Positions 1 to 7,034 of a stretch of DNA of 38,443 bases are shown in pieces. Below the pieces are notes generated by a model that saw nothing but the letters and a program-made list of their open reading frames with translations, made no database searches and was not told the DNA's origin. The position numbers and the translations under genes are program-made. This DNA is from Clostridia bacterium (GTDB lineage Bacteria; UBA6262; WVXT01). The stretch's first letter is position 1; the number at the start of each line of letters is the position of its first letter. The DNA is taken from the NCBI GenBank assembly GCA_009619095.1, contig WJOT01000036.1, forward strand, positions 1 through 38,443. The letters are read 5' to 3'.

Positions 1-215
1 GGCTCAGTTTGAATGGAAAAGACCGTTTTGTGTTTCAAGGACATGCCAACAAAAATACCAAAAACGGTTTTATTCGGGAATTTTTCCTTCATTCCTGGGG
101 GAGCATTTTCTCGCGGAAGGATTTCTATTTTTTCTTCTCTCAGAATTTTTCTGTATTTGTCAGGAATACCCTTAAGGGCTTCCTGAACCATTTTTTCAAA
201 TTCTTCTATTTGCAT
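1..215 (-). CDS. Small zincin-type metallopeptidase, N-terminal part (cut by window edge)
   Basis: This is the N-terminal 71 residues of a copy of the complete gene at 2375-2743. The start is the ATG ending at 215, behind a weak AGGA ribosome site. The catalytic HExxH half would lie to the left of the window. The visible part matches the second copy except for one residue (Lys for Glu at position 15); the other differences in the gene are synonymous, so both copies look maintained. The function inferred from the complete copy is a minimal zinc metallopeptidase of the Zincin_1/DUF1025 family, whose substrates are unknown. It could be truncated in the genome, which cannot be judged here. Confidence 0.75.
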   Translation of the reverse strand, partial: MQIEEFEKMVQEALKGIPDKYRKILREEKIEILPRENAPPGMKEKFPNKTVFGIFVGMSLKHKTVFSIQTE

Positions 216-238
216 CGTCCCTGTTTTATAAATGATTT

Positions 239-266
239 TCTATATTGGTGTCCAAAAAGTGTCCAA
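239..266 (-). promoter_or_regulatory. Putative promoter of metallopeptidase copy 1
   Basis: On the minus strand TTGGAC and TATAGA are separated by 16 bases, upstream of the ATG at 215. The same sequence is present at 2767-2794 before copy 2. The -35 region holds two adjacent TTGGAC-type boxes because GTGTCCAAAA occurs twice on the plus strand. This is a consensus match only. Confidence 0.45.
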
Positions 267-345
267 AATAGGCACAAAATGGTGACTTTCAGTGGAGAAT
301 GATGGATATGTTTATCGTCTATGGTTTGATTTGTCGTCGGAAGAT

Positions 346-360
346 TTTCGGTTTAGCAAA
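346..360. repeat. 15-bp direct repeat near accessory region edge, left copy
   Basis: TTTCGGTTTAGCAAA occurs here and again at 4062-4076. The sequence before it also looks alike in both places (TCGTCGGAAGAT versus TCGACGAGTTC). The two copies roughly bracket the accessory genes. A target duplication or attachment-like site is possible, but no integrase or transposase gene is visible between them. Confidence 0.5.
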
Positions 361-443
361 GCTTTCCTTTTTAAAACCAAACAAAAAGCGGGGCGACCTC
401 AACGCAGTCAAAGACCTGCTCGATGGATAGGCCAATTCGGATG

Positions 444-950
444 CTAACCGATGATCTCGACCTCGGCCTCAATCTCGACTGGGATGCCGAACGGCAACTC
501 TGCCATACCCACGGCCGAGCGTGCGTGAAGTCCCCTTTCGGGTCCGTACAGTTCAAGGATCAGGTCGGAGAAGCCATTTATCACCAGTGGTTGCTGGTTG
601 AAGCCGGGTGCCGAATTGACCATACCAAAGACCCTTAGCCAGGCCACTACCTGGTCCAGGTCGCCCAGTTCACGCTTGAGGCTCCCCAGGATAGACAGTG
701 CGGCTAGCCGTGCTGCCTGGTAGGCTTCCTTTAGTGACAAGTCCGCGCCCACTTTGCCCAGCGGATGTGCGATTGAGCCATCAGGGTTCTGAGGACCGTG
801 TCCCGAGATGTAGGCCCTATTGCCGCGCACCCTCACCCACGGGAAGGGTAACTTCACCCCCGGTGGGGTTTTTAATGGTTCTGAGAGGATGAGACCAAGT
901 TTCTGTAGCTTGGTTTCAACCTTTAGGATCTTGTCTTCTTCTGCTGACAT
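444..950 (-). CDS. RidA family protein (YjgF/YER057c/UK114), YjgH-like subgroup
   Basis: The 168-residue product belongs to the Rid family, whose best-known members hydrolyse reactive enamine/imine intermediates such as 2-aminoacrylate. Visible family features are the strand around YISGHGPQ, the region HARSAVGMAELPFG with the conserved arginine, and the closing PVEIEAEVEI. Its length exceeds classic RidA (about 130 residues) and fits the longer YjgH-like group. I chose the ATG at 950 because AAGGAG lies eight bases upstream; the GTG at 959 would sit almost on that ribosome site. The gene appears richer in GC than its neighbours, which suggests recent transfer. It stands alone, and the exact substrate is unknown. 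Confidence 0.88.
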   Translation of the reverse strand: MSAEEDKILKVETKLQKLGLILSEPLKTPPGVKLPFPWVRVRGNRAYISGHGPQNPDGSIAHPLGKVGADLSLKEAYQAARLAALSILGSLKRELGDLDQVVAWLRVFGMVNSAPGFNQQPLVINGFSDLILELYGPERGLHARSAVGMAELPFGIPVEIEAEVEIIG

Positions 951-959
951 GGGATACAC

Positions 960-1452
960 TCCTTGTGTGACTTGTGGCCGATTTCGTATAACTTAAAATA
1001 AGCGAAGCAAATCCATATATTTCAGTTTAGCAACAATTATTTTTCATATATTTTTGTCTTCTTTAATCTATCTTATTATCCAAATAATTACGAACTATCT
1101 CCATAGAAACGAATTTACCAGTTCTTGTACATTTTGCTCTTCTAGTGCCTCTCCATTCACCGATTAAAAATCTATATCGGCGATGAGCCTGCTCATCCCA
1201 ATGTTCCAGTTTCTCATTTCTTCGATTTTGCCTTTCTATCCCACCATAGTGGTTCAGTTCCCATCAAGCTTCCTACCCAAAGAATATTTGCAAACATAGA
1301 AACCTCCTTCTCGATAAGTTTCACTTTTGCTAACTTAAAATAACTGGACTATTTTGTCTATGCTCCAAAAGAGAATTTTGATAAAATTGCTATGTTTTTG
1401 CCTTGTTAACGTTTTCTTCCATAAATCCCCCTTTTCCTCTCCCCTAAAAATC
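960..1452. other. Intergenic stretch with one probable broken small gene
   Basis: No intact gene longer than about 30 codons is evident in these 490 bases. The only coding-like signal is the frameshifted reading frame at 1063-1297 on the minus strand, listed separately. I find no clear terminator hairpin or tRNA. The base composition is AT-rich, unlike the adjacent RidA gene. Confidence 0.6.
1063..1297 (-). pseudogene. Probable frameshifted small gene (about 77 residues), unknown function
   Basis: An ATG ending at 1297 follows an excellent GAAGGAGG ribosome site with a short spacer, but its frame closes after 27 codons at 1214. The next frame is open from 1263 to 1063 and encodes a basic, hydrophilic stretch containing EKLEHWDEQAHRRYRFLIGE. 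If the GGG run at 1260-1262 (read as CCC on the plus strand) were GG, both parts would join into one 77-residue protein. I infer either a single-base insertion, a sequencing error, or a decaying gene. I do not recognise the family, and 27- and 66-codon frames can arise by chance. Confidence 0.4.
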
Positions 1453-2136
1453 TTAAGGCAATAAAGGAGTCTTACTGATAATATGGCGAAGGTTATCTGT
1501 TACACGCTGGAATAACTCGAGTGCCGCGCTTGGGTCAAGTTTAATTTTTGCCGCTATCAAAAATAAAACACCAAAGGCTATATTCAACCAATCTCGACGA
1601 CCAACGCGTTTCACAGCTTTCCTTAAATAATCGAACTCTTTTCTTATGAACTCTGTATGTTTTCTTGTGAGATTCTGCGTCGTAATCAAGTGTTTCTCAA
1701 TTTCCCTCAAGCGAGTGGAGATATCTCTTTGCTCCTCTACAACAAATGGACTGTTGGTAATATGAGCCGATGGCGCTGCTTCAGTCAATTTTGTCTCCCG
1801 CAAGAAAATAGTCCATAAGTCAGGAGCTTCAACTTCCCTTTTTAGATAACCGAGCCATCCCATAGCATACTGACATTGGATACCCCAATGTTCTGTCAGC
1901 TCTCTTTCTACTGGAGAATCCCGTCCTGGCGAACGTTCAGCTCTATGGCTTTCTCCATCAAAATCAAAGACAAAGTAATAACCTGTGCGCCGATGCAGAA
2001 GTGCAGAGACCTGCACATCTGCCATCCACCAGCTATTACGTTCTTCCCATTGGAATTCTGAAGGTTTAAGCCCCATATGACGAATAACTTTGAATATATC
2101 GTTTTTCTGTGACTTCATTAATGTTCGCTTTTCCAT
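1453..2136 (-). CDS. Hypothetical protein with coiled coil and C-terminal membrane segment
   Basis: I do not recognise this 227-residue protein. The first half (about 10-125) looks like a mixed alpha/beta soluble domain with several tryptophans, including the run RTGYYFVFDFDGE. Residues about 140-185 are highly charged and likely helical or coiled coil. A hydrophobic segment near 187-200 (IAFGVLFLIAA) may anchor it in the membrane or form a buried helix. A good AGGAG site stands before the ATG at 2136. It sits alone among repeats in the accessory region, so an accessory role such as defence or mobile-element cargo is possible but unsupported by any catalytic motif I can see. Confidence 0.75.
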   Translation of the reverse strand: MEKRTLMKSQKNDIFKVIRHMGLKPSEFQWEERNSWWMADVQVSALLHRRTGYYFVFDFDGESHRAERSPGRDSPVERELTEHWGIQCQYAMGWLGYLKREVEAPDLWTIFLRETKLTEAAPSAHITNSPFVVEEQRDISTRLREIEKHLITTQNLTRKHTEFIRKEFDYLRKAVKRVGRRDWLNIAFGVLFLIAAKIKLDPSAALELFQRVTDNLRHIISKTPLLP

Positions 2137-2152
2137 TTTTCTCTCCTAAATC

Positions 2153-2181
2153 TTGACAAAATTGCTAAACTATACTAAAAT
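2153..2181 (+). promoter_or_regulatory. Consensus-like promoter pointing right, antisense to the peptidase
   Basis: TTGACA at 2153-2158 and TAAAAT at 2176-2181 are separated by 17 bases on the plus strand. No plus-strand gene follows that I can support; transcription would run through the 122-bp repeat and antisense across the metallopeptidase gene at 2375-2743. The match could be chance in AT-rich DNA. Confidence 0.4.
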
Positions 2182-2238
2182 CCAATGAGGTCACTACCTT
2201 GCCGGAAGTTATTTTTTCAACTTTTCTAAAATAGGGAC

Positions 2239-2360
2239 AAAATAGGGACAGCGACTATTTATCCTCCTGAGACGGATGGATCTCCATTTCAAAACTTCAA
2301 AAATCAAGTCCTAAATCAATTATCATGGTTAAAAATCACCCTGACCCTTTTTCTAATGGT
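2239..2360. repeat. 122-bp noncoding direct repeat, copy 1 (pair with 2915-3036)
   Basis: The stretch from AAAATAGGGACAGCGAC to about TTCTAATGGT matches 2915-3036 with a constant offset of 676 and only a handful of substitutions. The two copies flank the second metallopeptidase gene in the same orientation. Both begin beside runs of A-rich AGGAAAAAT- or AGGGACAAAAT-type words. There is no conserved start codon or ribosome site, so I read it as a noncoding element. Confidence 0.9.
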
Positions 2361-2374
2361 TATCAGGTCAGACA

Positions 2375-2743
2375 TTAGTAACCCCTTTTATGAATCTCTT
2401 CCTCAGTGAAACCTAAATAATGGGCTATTTCGTGAATTACCGTGCGATTAATCTGCTCTTTTATTGCTTCGCTCACCTTTGTACCAAATACTTTCTCAAA
2501 ACTTTCTTTATAGAGTTCTATTCTTGTCGGCTCAGTTTGAATGGAAAAGACCGTTTTGTGTTTCAAGGACATGCCAACAAAAATACCAAAAACGGTTTTA
2601 TTCGGGAATTTTTCCTTCATTCCCGGGGGAGCATTTTCTCGCGGAAGGATTTCTATTTTTTCTTCTCTCAGAATTTTTCTGTATTTGTCAGGAATACCCT
2701 CAAGAGCTTCCTGAACCATTTTTTCAAATTCCTCTATTTGCAT
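2375..2743 (-). CDS. Small zincin-type metallopeptidase (Zincin_1/DUF1025 family)
   Basis: The 122-residue product ends with the zinc-binding signature HEIAHYLGFTEEEIHKRGY, which gives the HExxH pair and a third ligand region seen in the minimal zincin family PF06262. The family is about 110-130 residues long, so this copy is full length. Members are predicted zinc proteases of unknown substrate. It starts at ATG 2743 with a weak AGGA site four bases upstream. The gene lies between two copies of a 122-bp repeat and has a 98% identical partner at the left window edge. No partner gene is cotranscribed. The family assignment is good, while peptidase activity is not proven. Confidence 0.88.
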   Translation of the reverse strand: MQIEEFEKMVQEALEGIPDKYRKILREEKIEILPRENAPPGMKEKFPNKTVFGIFVGMSLKHKTVFSIQTEPTRIELYKESFEKVFGTKVSEAIKEQINRTVIHEIAHYLGFTEEEIHKRGY

Positions 2744-2796
2744 CGTTCCTGTTTTATAAATGATTTTCTATATTGGTGTCCAAAAAGTGTCCAAAA
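2529..2796. repeat. Long direct repeat, copy 2 (pair with 1-268)
   Basis: Matches 1-268 without gaps. It includes most of the metallopeptidase gene and about 50 bases of upstream sequence with the promoter. Beyond 2796 the copies diverge at once. The part of this copy left of 2529 cannot be compared because copy 1 leaves the window. Confidence 0.95.
2767..2794 (-). promoter_or_regulatory. Putative promoter of metallopeptidase copy 2
   Basis: TTGGAC, 16-base spacer, TATAGA on the minus strand, about 24 bases before the ATG. The site is inside the duplicated block, so gene and promoter were copied together. Confidence 0.45.
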
Positions 2797-2914
2797 GCGG
2801 AGTATTTTCGTGGATTTCTATTATATATATCGGGTCGACCCTATAGGGCTGTGTGGATCAGATATATCTATAACACGCAATCCTATGAAAAATAGAAAAA
2901 TAGGAAAAATAGGA

Positions 2915-3036
2915 AAAATAGGGACAGCGACTATTTATCCTCCTGAGGCGGATGGATCTCCATTTCAAAACTTCAAAAATCAAGCCCTAAATCAATTATC
3001 ATGGTTAAAAATCACTCTGACCCCTTTTTTAATAGT
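2915..3036. repeat. 122-bp noncoding direct repeat, copy 2 (pair with 2239-2360)
   Basis: See 2239-2360. This copy is preceded by three degenerate tandem AGGAAAAAT units at about 2893-2920 and by small palindromes (GGGTCGACCC near 2830). A plus-strand reading frame runs through it but is not conserved with the other copy. Confidence 0.9.
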
Positions 3037-3061
3037 ATTCTACAAAAATCTTTTGCAAAAA

Positions 3062-3095
3062 GCAAACAAAAAACCCTGAACATTATTGCTCAGGG
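3062..3095 (-). terminator. Rho-independent terminator for the 3191-3949 pair
   Basis: On the minus strand a CCCTGA/TCAGGG stem (3095-3090 with 3079-3074, 10-base loop) is followed directly by a T-rich tract (TTTTTTGTTTG). It lies about 95 bases after the stop at 3191, and no other minus-strand gene ends here. Confidence 0.7.
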
Positions 3096-3190
3096 ATAAA
3101 GTTTAGTCAGGTGCTGTTGGAGTTTGATTTTTATGATATTTAGAATATTTTAAGATGATTTAAGTATCAAAATTCTTGTCAATATCTGAA

Positions 3191-3565
3191 TTATTTTTGA
3201 TATGTATAAAATTTTTCTACTTCTACATTGTGTTGCGCTGCCAACGTCTTCGCTTTTTCCAAATCTTCTTTAGGAATAACTAAATAAAATTTTGCAGAAC
3301 CTTTAGTATACAATTTCCATTGCTCTACGCTATTTTCACTTACAGTTTCAGAAGTCTCAACTTCAAATATACCAATAACTCTTTTTTTATTCTCATCATA
3401 AGTATAAAGGTCGGGGTAATAAGTTATTTTCTCGTTTGATGTTGTACTAGGGCCAATTACACCAAATCTTCTCGCTTGTCCAGGATTAACTCTAACTTTA
3501 TGCCCCTCTGTTATCAGAAGTGACCTGAGTTTTTCAATAATTATATCATGTGTTGATACGGACAC
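3191..3565 (-). CDS. Hypothetical protein with PD-(D/E)XK nuclease-like pattern
   Basis: The 124-residue product shows a core reminiscent of restriction-endonuclease-like folds: PDLYTYD with Asp52, a strand leading to EVE (Glu68, Glu70), then a helix with Gln82-Trp83 and a strand FYLVIP. The last acidic pair reads ExE rather than ExK, which is known in some branches but weakens a catalytic claim. Its start is GTG at 3565, directly after the TAA of the gene at 3566-3949, with AAGGAG inside that gene's end, so the two are translationally coupled. A role as nuclease or nucleic-acid-binding partner of the membrane protein is my inference. No named family is recognised. Confidence 0.7.
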   Translation of the reverse strand: MSVSTHDIIIEKLRSLLITEGHKVRVNPGQARRFGVIGPSTTSNEKITYYPDLYTYDENKKRVIGIFEVETSETVSENSVEQWKLYTKGSAKFYLVIPKEDLEKAKTLAAQHNVEVEKFYTYQK

Positions 3566-3949
3566 TTATTTACTCTCCTTTGAGGGATTATCATAAGTCT
3601 TTCTTTCAATCCCATCTATTCGTTTGTCATGTGCTCCAATAGTAGCCTTAATAGCCGAAGTATCTTTAACAATTTCATCAACTTTTCCGTCTATATTTTC
3701 AATATCTTTTTCTACTCTATCAAGTCTTGCAAGTACTTTACCACAATATATAGATATTCCTAATATACCACTACCTCCGCAAAAATAAGGTATCATATTA
3801 ACAAATTCAGCGCTATGTATCCAACCCAAAGATTTTCCCAATGCCCATAAAAAAATTCCAAGCACTCCAAACCAGATTAGAAAAGTAGCAAATGCTTTAA
3901 GCGAATCTTTTTTCTTCATTTTATTTTCAATAATGAGTTTACTTCCCAT
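3566..3949 (-). CDS. Hypothetical membrane protein with coiled-coil tail
   Basis: The 127-residue product has two predicted membrane helices (about 19-40 and 52-72) followed by a charged helical tail (about 75-117) with heptad-like spacing in KDIENIDGKVDEIVKDTSAI. That tail would lie in the cytoplasm if the N-terminus, rich in lysine, is inside. The ATG at 3949 has no Shine-Dalgarno sequence, but a consensus promoter ends six bases before it, so the message is probably leaderless. ATG at residue 11 is an alternative. It is followed without a gap by the PD-(D/E)XK-like gene, which suggests that the two products work together. I recognise no family. Confidence 0.7.
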   Translation of the reverse strand: MGSKLIIENKMKKKDSLKAFATFLIWFGVLGIFLWALGKSLGWIHSAEFVNMIPYFCGGSGILGISIYCGKVLARLDRVEKDIENIDGKVDEIVKDTSAIKATIGAHDKRIDGIERKTYDNPSKESK

Positions 3950-3955
3950 ATATAA

Positions 3956-3984
3956 AGTATAATTATTACCCTCTATTTTGTCAA
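3956..3984 (-). promoter_or_regulatory. Consensus sigma-70-type promoter giving a leaderless message
   Basis: TTGACA (3984-3979) and TATACT (3961-3956) are separated by exactly 17 bases on the minus strand. Six bases separate the -10 box from the ATG at 3949, so the expected start of transcription is the A of the ATG. Confidence 0.75.
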
Positions 3985-4061
3985 GCGAGAATCGTGACTA
4001 TGTAAATACCTGTGGCTGTTTTGTAGGAGATGGACGAGAAAACTATTTTTTCGACGAGTTC

Positions 4062-4076
4062 TTTCGGTTTAGCAAA
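4062..4076. repeat. 15-bp direct repeat near accessory region edge, right copy
   Basis: Exact second copy of the 15-mer at 346-360, in the same orientation, about 165 bases before the stop of ppdK. Confidence 0.5.
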
Positions 4077-4240
4077 CCCACCCCCTCAGCCCCCTGCCTA
4101 CATCTCCTTTTCTTAAAAACCCTTTTGCTTTGAGGTTTTACACTCAAATTAAAAATTAACTATAAACTTCCTTGTAAGACAAACTGATAAGCGTGGTTCT
4201 TTTTATAAGGTATAACTATCTTATTACTACGAGGCAATTA

Positions 4241-6991
4241 CTATGAACTTTTTTTCTTTTCTTCGAGGACTGCTTGGGCGCTGGCAAGGCGGGCGACGGG
4301 AACTCTATAGGGTGAACAGCTGACGTAATCCATTCCTACCCGATGGCAGAACTTTACTGATTGGGGGTCTCCTCCATGCTCACCGCAAATGCCTACTTCT
4401 AAATCTGGTCGGCCCTTTCTTCCTTTCTCAATCGCCACCTTCATCAGCTCTCCCACGCCTTTCTGGTCGAGCGTGTGGAAAGGAGGGTCTTTCAAAATTC
4501 CCCGTTCCATATATTCTGCAAGGAATTTCTCCGCATCATCCCGGCTAAATCCAAAACACATCTGAGTGAGGTCGTTTGTTCCGAAGGAGAAGAACTCTGC
4601 TTCTTTAGAAATTTCATCAGCAGTGAGGCAGGCCCTGGGAATCTCAATCATCGTGCCTACCAAAAATTTAAGTTTAACTCCATACTTGTCCATTACCTCT
4701 TCGGCTACCTTCATCACCACTCTCTTCTGATGAACAAATTCATTCACATCTCCTACCAGAGGAATCATCACTTCAGGAATAACCTTTATCCCTTGTTTAT
4801 CCACTTCACAGGCTGCTTCAAATATTGCCCGTGCCTGCATTTCAGTAATTTCCGGATAAGTAATCCCCAATCTACAGCCGCGGTGTCCCAACATAGGATT
4901 CGTCTCGTGAAGGCTGATGACTTTGGCCTGGAGTTTTTCATAGGGAACATTCATTTTATTAGCGAGATTCTTTATCTCTTTATCCGTATGCGGTAAAAAC
5001 TCGTGTAAAGGAGGATCGAGCGTTCTTATAATTACAGGCAAATCGTGCATTGCCTTGAAAATCTCAATAAAATCCTGCCTTTGCATGGGCAGAAGTTTCG
5101 CCAGTGCTTTTTTTCTTCCTTCAATGTCATCTGCTACAATCATCTCCCGCATAGCATCTATTCTATCTCCTTCAAAGAACATATGTTCCGTACGGCAGAG
5201 TCCAATCCCCTCAGCACCAAAATTGCGAGCCGCCTTAGAATCTTTAGGTGTATCGGCATTGGTTCTCACTCCCAGCTTACGGATGCTGTCGGCCCACTGC
5301 ATAAGTTTAGAGAAATGCTGAAAAATTAGAGAATCTTCTTTTTTTATAGTCTGGTCAATAAGCACCTGTGCAATCTCTGAAGGATAGGTGGACATTTTGC
5401 CCTGGATAACCTCTCCCGTGGTACCATCTATGGAAATGTAATCTCCCTGCTTTATAACTTTTCCATTCACTGAAAATTTCTTCTTCTGGTAATCGATATT
5501 TATTGCCCCGCAGCCGACTACACAGGGTTTACCCATTCCTCTAGCCACAACAGCAGCATGAGAAGTCATCCCCCCACGAGCAGTGAGGATACCCTGAGCT
5601 ACATTTATCCCTTGAATATCTTCGGGAGAGGTCTCCAGACGGACCAATATGACTTCATCACCAGAATTTACCATGGCCACTGCCTCATCAGTAGCAAATA
5701 CCACCTTGCCGGAAGCTGCTCCCGGGCTTGCATTTAAACCCCGGGAAAGAAGTTTACTGTCTCCAATTGCCTCTTCTTTCTCCTTGCGTCCAAAAATAGG
5801 AGATAGAAGCTGGATCAGTTGGCCTGGCTCCACTCTCATAAGAGCTGTCTCCTTATCTATTAATCCCTCTTCCACCATCTCCACCGCAATTCTTACAGCT
5901 GCAAAGCCTGTCCTTTTCCCTGTCCGTGTTTGTAGTAGATAGAGTTTTCCCTTTTGAATAGTGAACTCAATATCTTGCATATCTTTATAGTGGTGCTCTA
6001 TTTTCTGGTAGATGCCCTCCAGTTCTTTATATACTTTGGGCATTACCTCTTCTAAGGAAATCAAATTATTATCTTTCTTTCCCAATTTATTTATGGGATG
6101 GGGGGTTCTAATTCCAGCAACCACGTCTTCTCCCTGAGCATTGAGAAGATACTCTCCATAAAATCTCTTATCGCCTGTAGCAGGATCGCGAGTGAATGCC
6201 ACACCGGTACCTGAATCCTCCCCTAAATTCCCATAGACCATTGTTTGCACGTTTATTGCAGTCCCCCAGTGAGAGGGAATCTTGTTTATTCTCCTATACT
6301 CAACTGCCCTCTTGGTGTCCCAAGACCTAAACACAGCAGCAATAGCTCCCCATAGCTGTTGCCAGGGAGCATCGGGAAAATCGACCCCTTTCCTTTTCTT
6401 TATCAATACCTTGAACTCTTTGACTAAATCTTCCAAATCCTGTCCATTGAGTTCTGTGTCCAGTTTCACTCCTTTTTCTCTTTTCTTCTTATCGAGTAAA
6501 ACTTCGAAGGGGTCTTCTTCTTTTCCCTCTGGCTTCAAGCCCAAGACCACATCACCATACATCTGCACAAAACGACGATAGCAATCATATGCAAACCGTC
6601 TATTCCCTGATTGATTAATCAACCCTTTGATAGCTTCATCATTTAAGCCTATGTTTAGCACTGTGTCCATCATTCCGGGCATAGAAACCCGAGCGCCGCT
6701 ACGCACTGAAACCAGGAGAGGATTCTCCGTATCTCCAAACTTTGCTCCCATTGTCTTTTCTACTTTCTTCAAATTCTCTTCTACTTCTTTTTCTAATCCT
6801 TCAGGAAATTTTCCCTTGTTTTCGTAGTATATTGTGCAAACCTCTGTGGAAATGGTAAAGCCGGCTGGCACGCGAATTCCCAGATTGGTCATCTCAGCCA
6901 GATTAGAGCCTTTCCCTCCCAGAAGATTTTTCATTTTAGCCTTTCCGTCTGCTTTGCCTTCACCAAAAAAATACACATATTTTCCTGCCAT
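4241..6991 (-). CDS. ppdK: Pyruvate, phosphate dikinase
   Basis: This 916-residue enzyme interconverts pyruvate, ATP and phosphate with PEP, AMP and pyrophosphate. Three domains are visible: an N-terminal ATP-grasp part (KNLLGGKGSNLAEMTNLG near 20, VSVRSGARVSMPGMMDTVLN near 100), the swivelling phosphohistidine domain with GGMTSHAAVVARGMGKPC (His478), and the C-terminal PEP/pyruvate TIM barrel ending in GICGEHGGDP with the catalytic Cys869. Its length is slightly above the usual 870-900. The ATG at 6991 has AAAGGAGG upstream. It is last in the minus-strand run after glyQ-glyS, separated by a hairpin-rich gap of about 120 bases. Together with malic enzyme and fumarase further right it suggests reversible flow between C4 acids and PEP in an anaerobe. 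Confidence 0.98.
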   Translation of the reverse strand: MAGKYVYFFGEGKADGKAKMKNLLGGKGSNLAEMTNLGIRVPAGFTISTEVCTIYYENKGKFPEGLEKEVEENLKKVEKTMGAKFGDTENPLLVSVRSGARVSMPGMMDTVLNIGLNDEAIKGLINQSGNRRFAYDCYRRFVQMYGDVVLGLKPEGKEEDPFEVLLDKKKREKGVKLDTELNGQDLEDLVKEFKVLIKKRKGVDFPDAPWQQLWGAIAAVFRSWDTKRAVEYRRINKIPSHWGTAINVQTMVYGNLGEDSGTGVAFTRDPATGDKRFYGEYLLNAQGEDVVAGIRTPHPINKLGKKDNNLISLEEVMPKVYKELEGIYQKIEHHYKDMQDIEFTIQKGKLYLLQTRTGKRTGFAAVRIAVEMVEEGLIDKETALMRVEPGQLIQLLSPIFGRKEKEEAIGDSKLLSRGLNASPGAASGKVVFATDEAVAMVNSGDEVILVRLETSPEDIQGINVAQGILTARGGMTSHAAVVARGMGKPCVVGCGAINIDYQKKKFSVNGKVIKQGDYISIDGTTGEVIQGKMSTYPSEIAQVLIDQTIKKEDSLIFQHFSKLMQWADSIRKLGVRTNADTPKDSKAARNFGAEGIGLCRTEHMFFEGDRIDAMREMIVADDIEGRKKALAKLLPMQRQDFIEIFKAMHDLPVIIRTLDPPLHEFLPHTDKEIKNLANKMNVPYEKLQAKVISLHETNPMLGHRGCRLGITYPEITEMQARAIFEAACEVDKQGIKVIPEVMIPLVGDVNEFVHQKRVVMKVAEEVMDKYGVKLKFLVGTMIEIPRACLTADEISKEAEFFSFGTNDLTQMCFGFSRDDAEKFLAEYMERGILKDPPFHTLDQKGVGELMKVAIEKGRKGRPDLEVGICGEHGGDPQSVKFCHRVGMDYVSCSPYRVPVARLASAQAVLEEKKKSS

Positions 6992-7034
6992 CTAAACCTA
7001 CCTCCTTTTATTTGCTATAACTTTGCTTTCGCAA

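Larger units (their letters stand above)
1..268. repeat. Long direct repeat, copy 1 (pair with 2529-2796)
   Basis: This stretch matches 2529-2796 with a constant offset of 2528, no gaps and five substitutions in 268 bases (about 98%). It covers the 5' part of the metallopeptidase gene plus its promoter region, and identity stops abruptly at 268. The repeat continues beyond the left window edge, so its full length is unknown. Confidence 0.95.

Noticed and set aside
9-302. Plus-strand open frame of 97 codons
   Set aside because: Antisense shadow of metallopeptidase copy 1.
1390-1422. Ten-codon minus-strand frame behind a GGGGG site
   Set aside because: Too short to support, and no continuation in any frame that looks conserved.
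2420-3079. Plus-strand open frame of 219 codons
   Set aside because: It is antisense to the metallopeptidase gene with its HExxH motif and runs on through noncoding repeat. Its composition (many Phe and Leu) is typical of a shadow frame.
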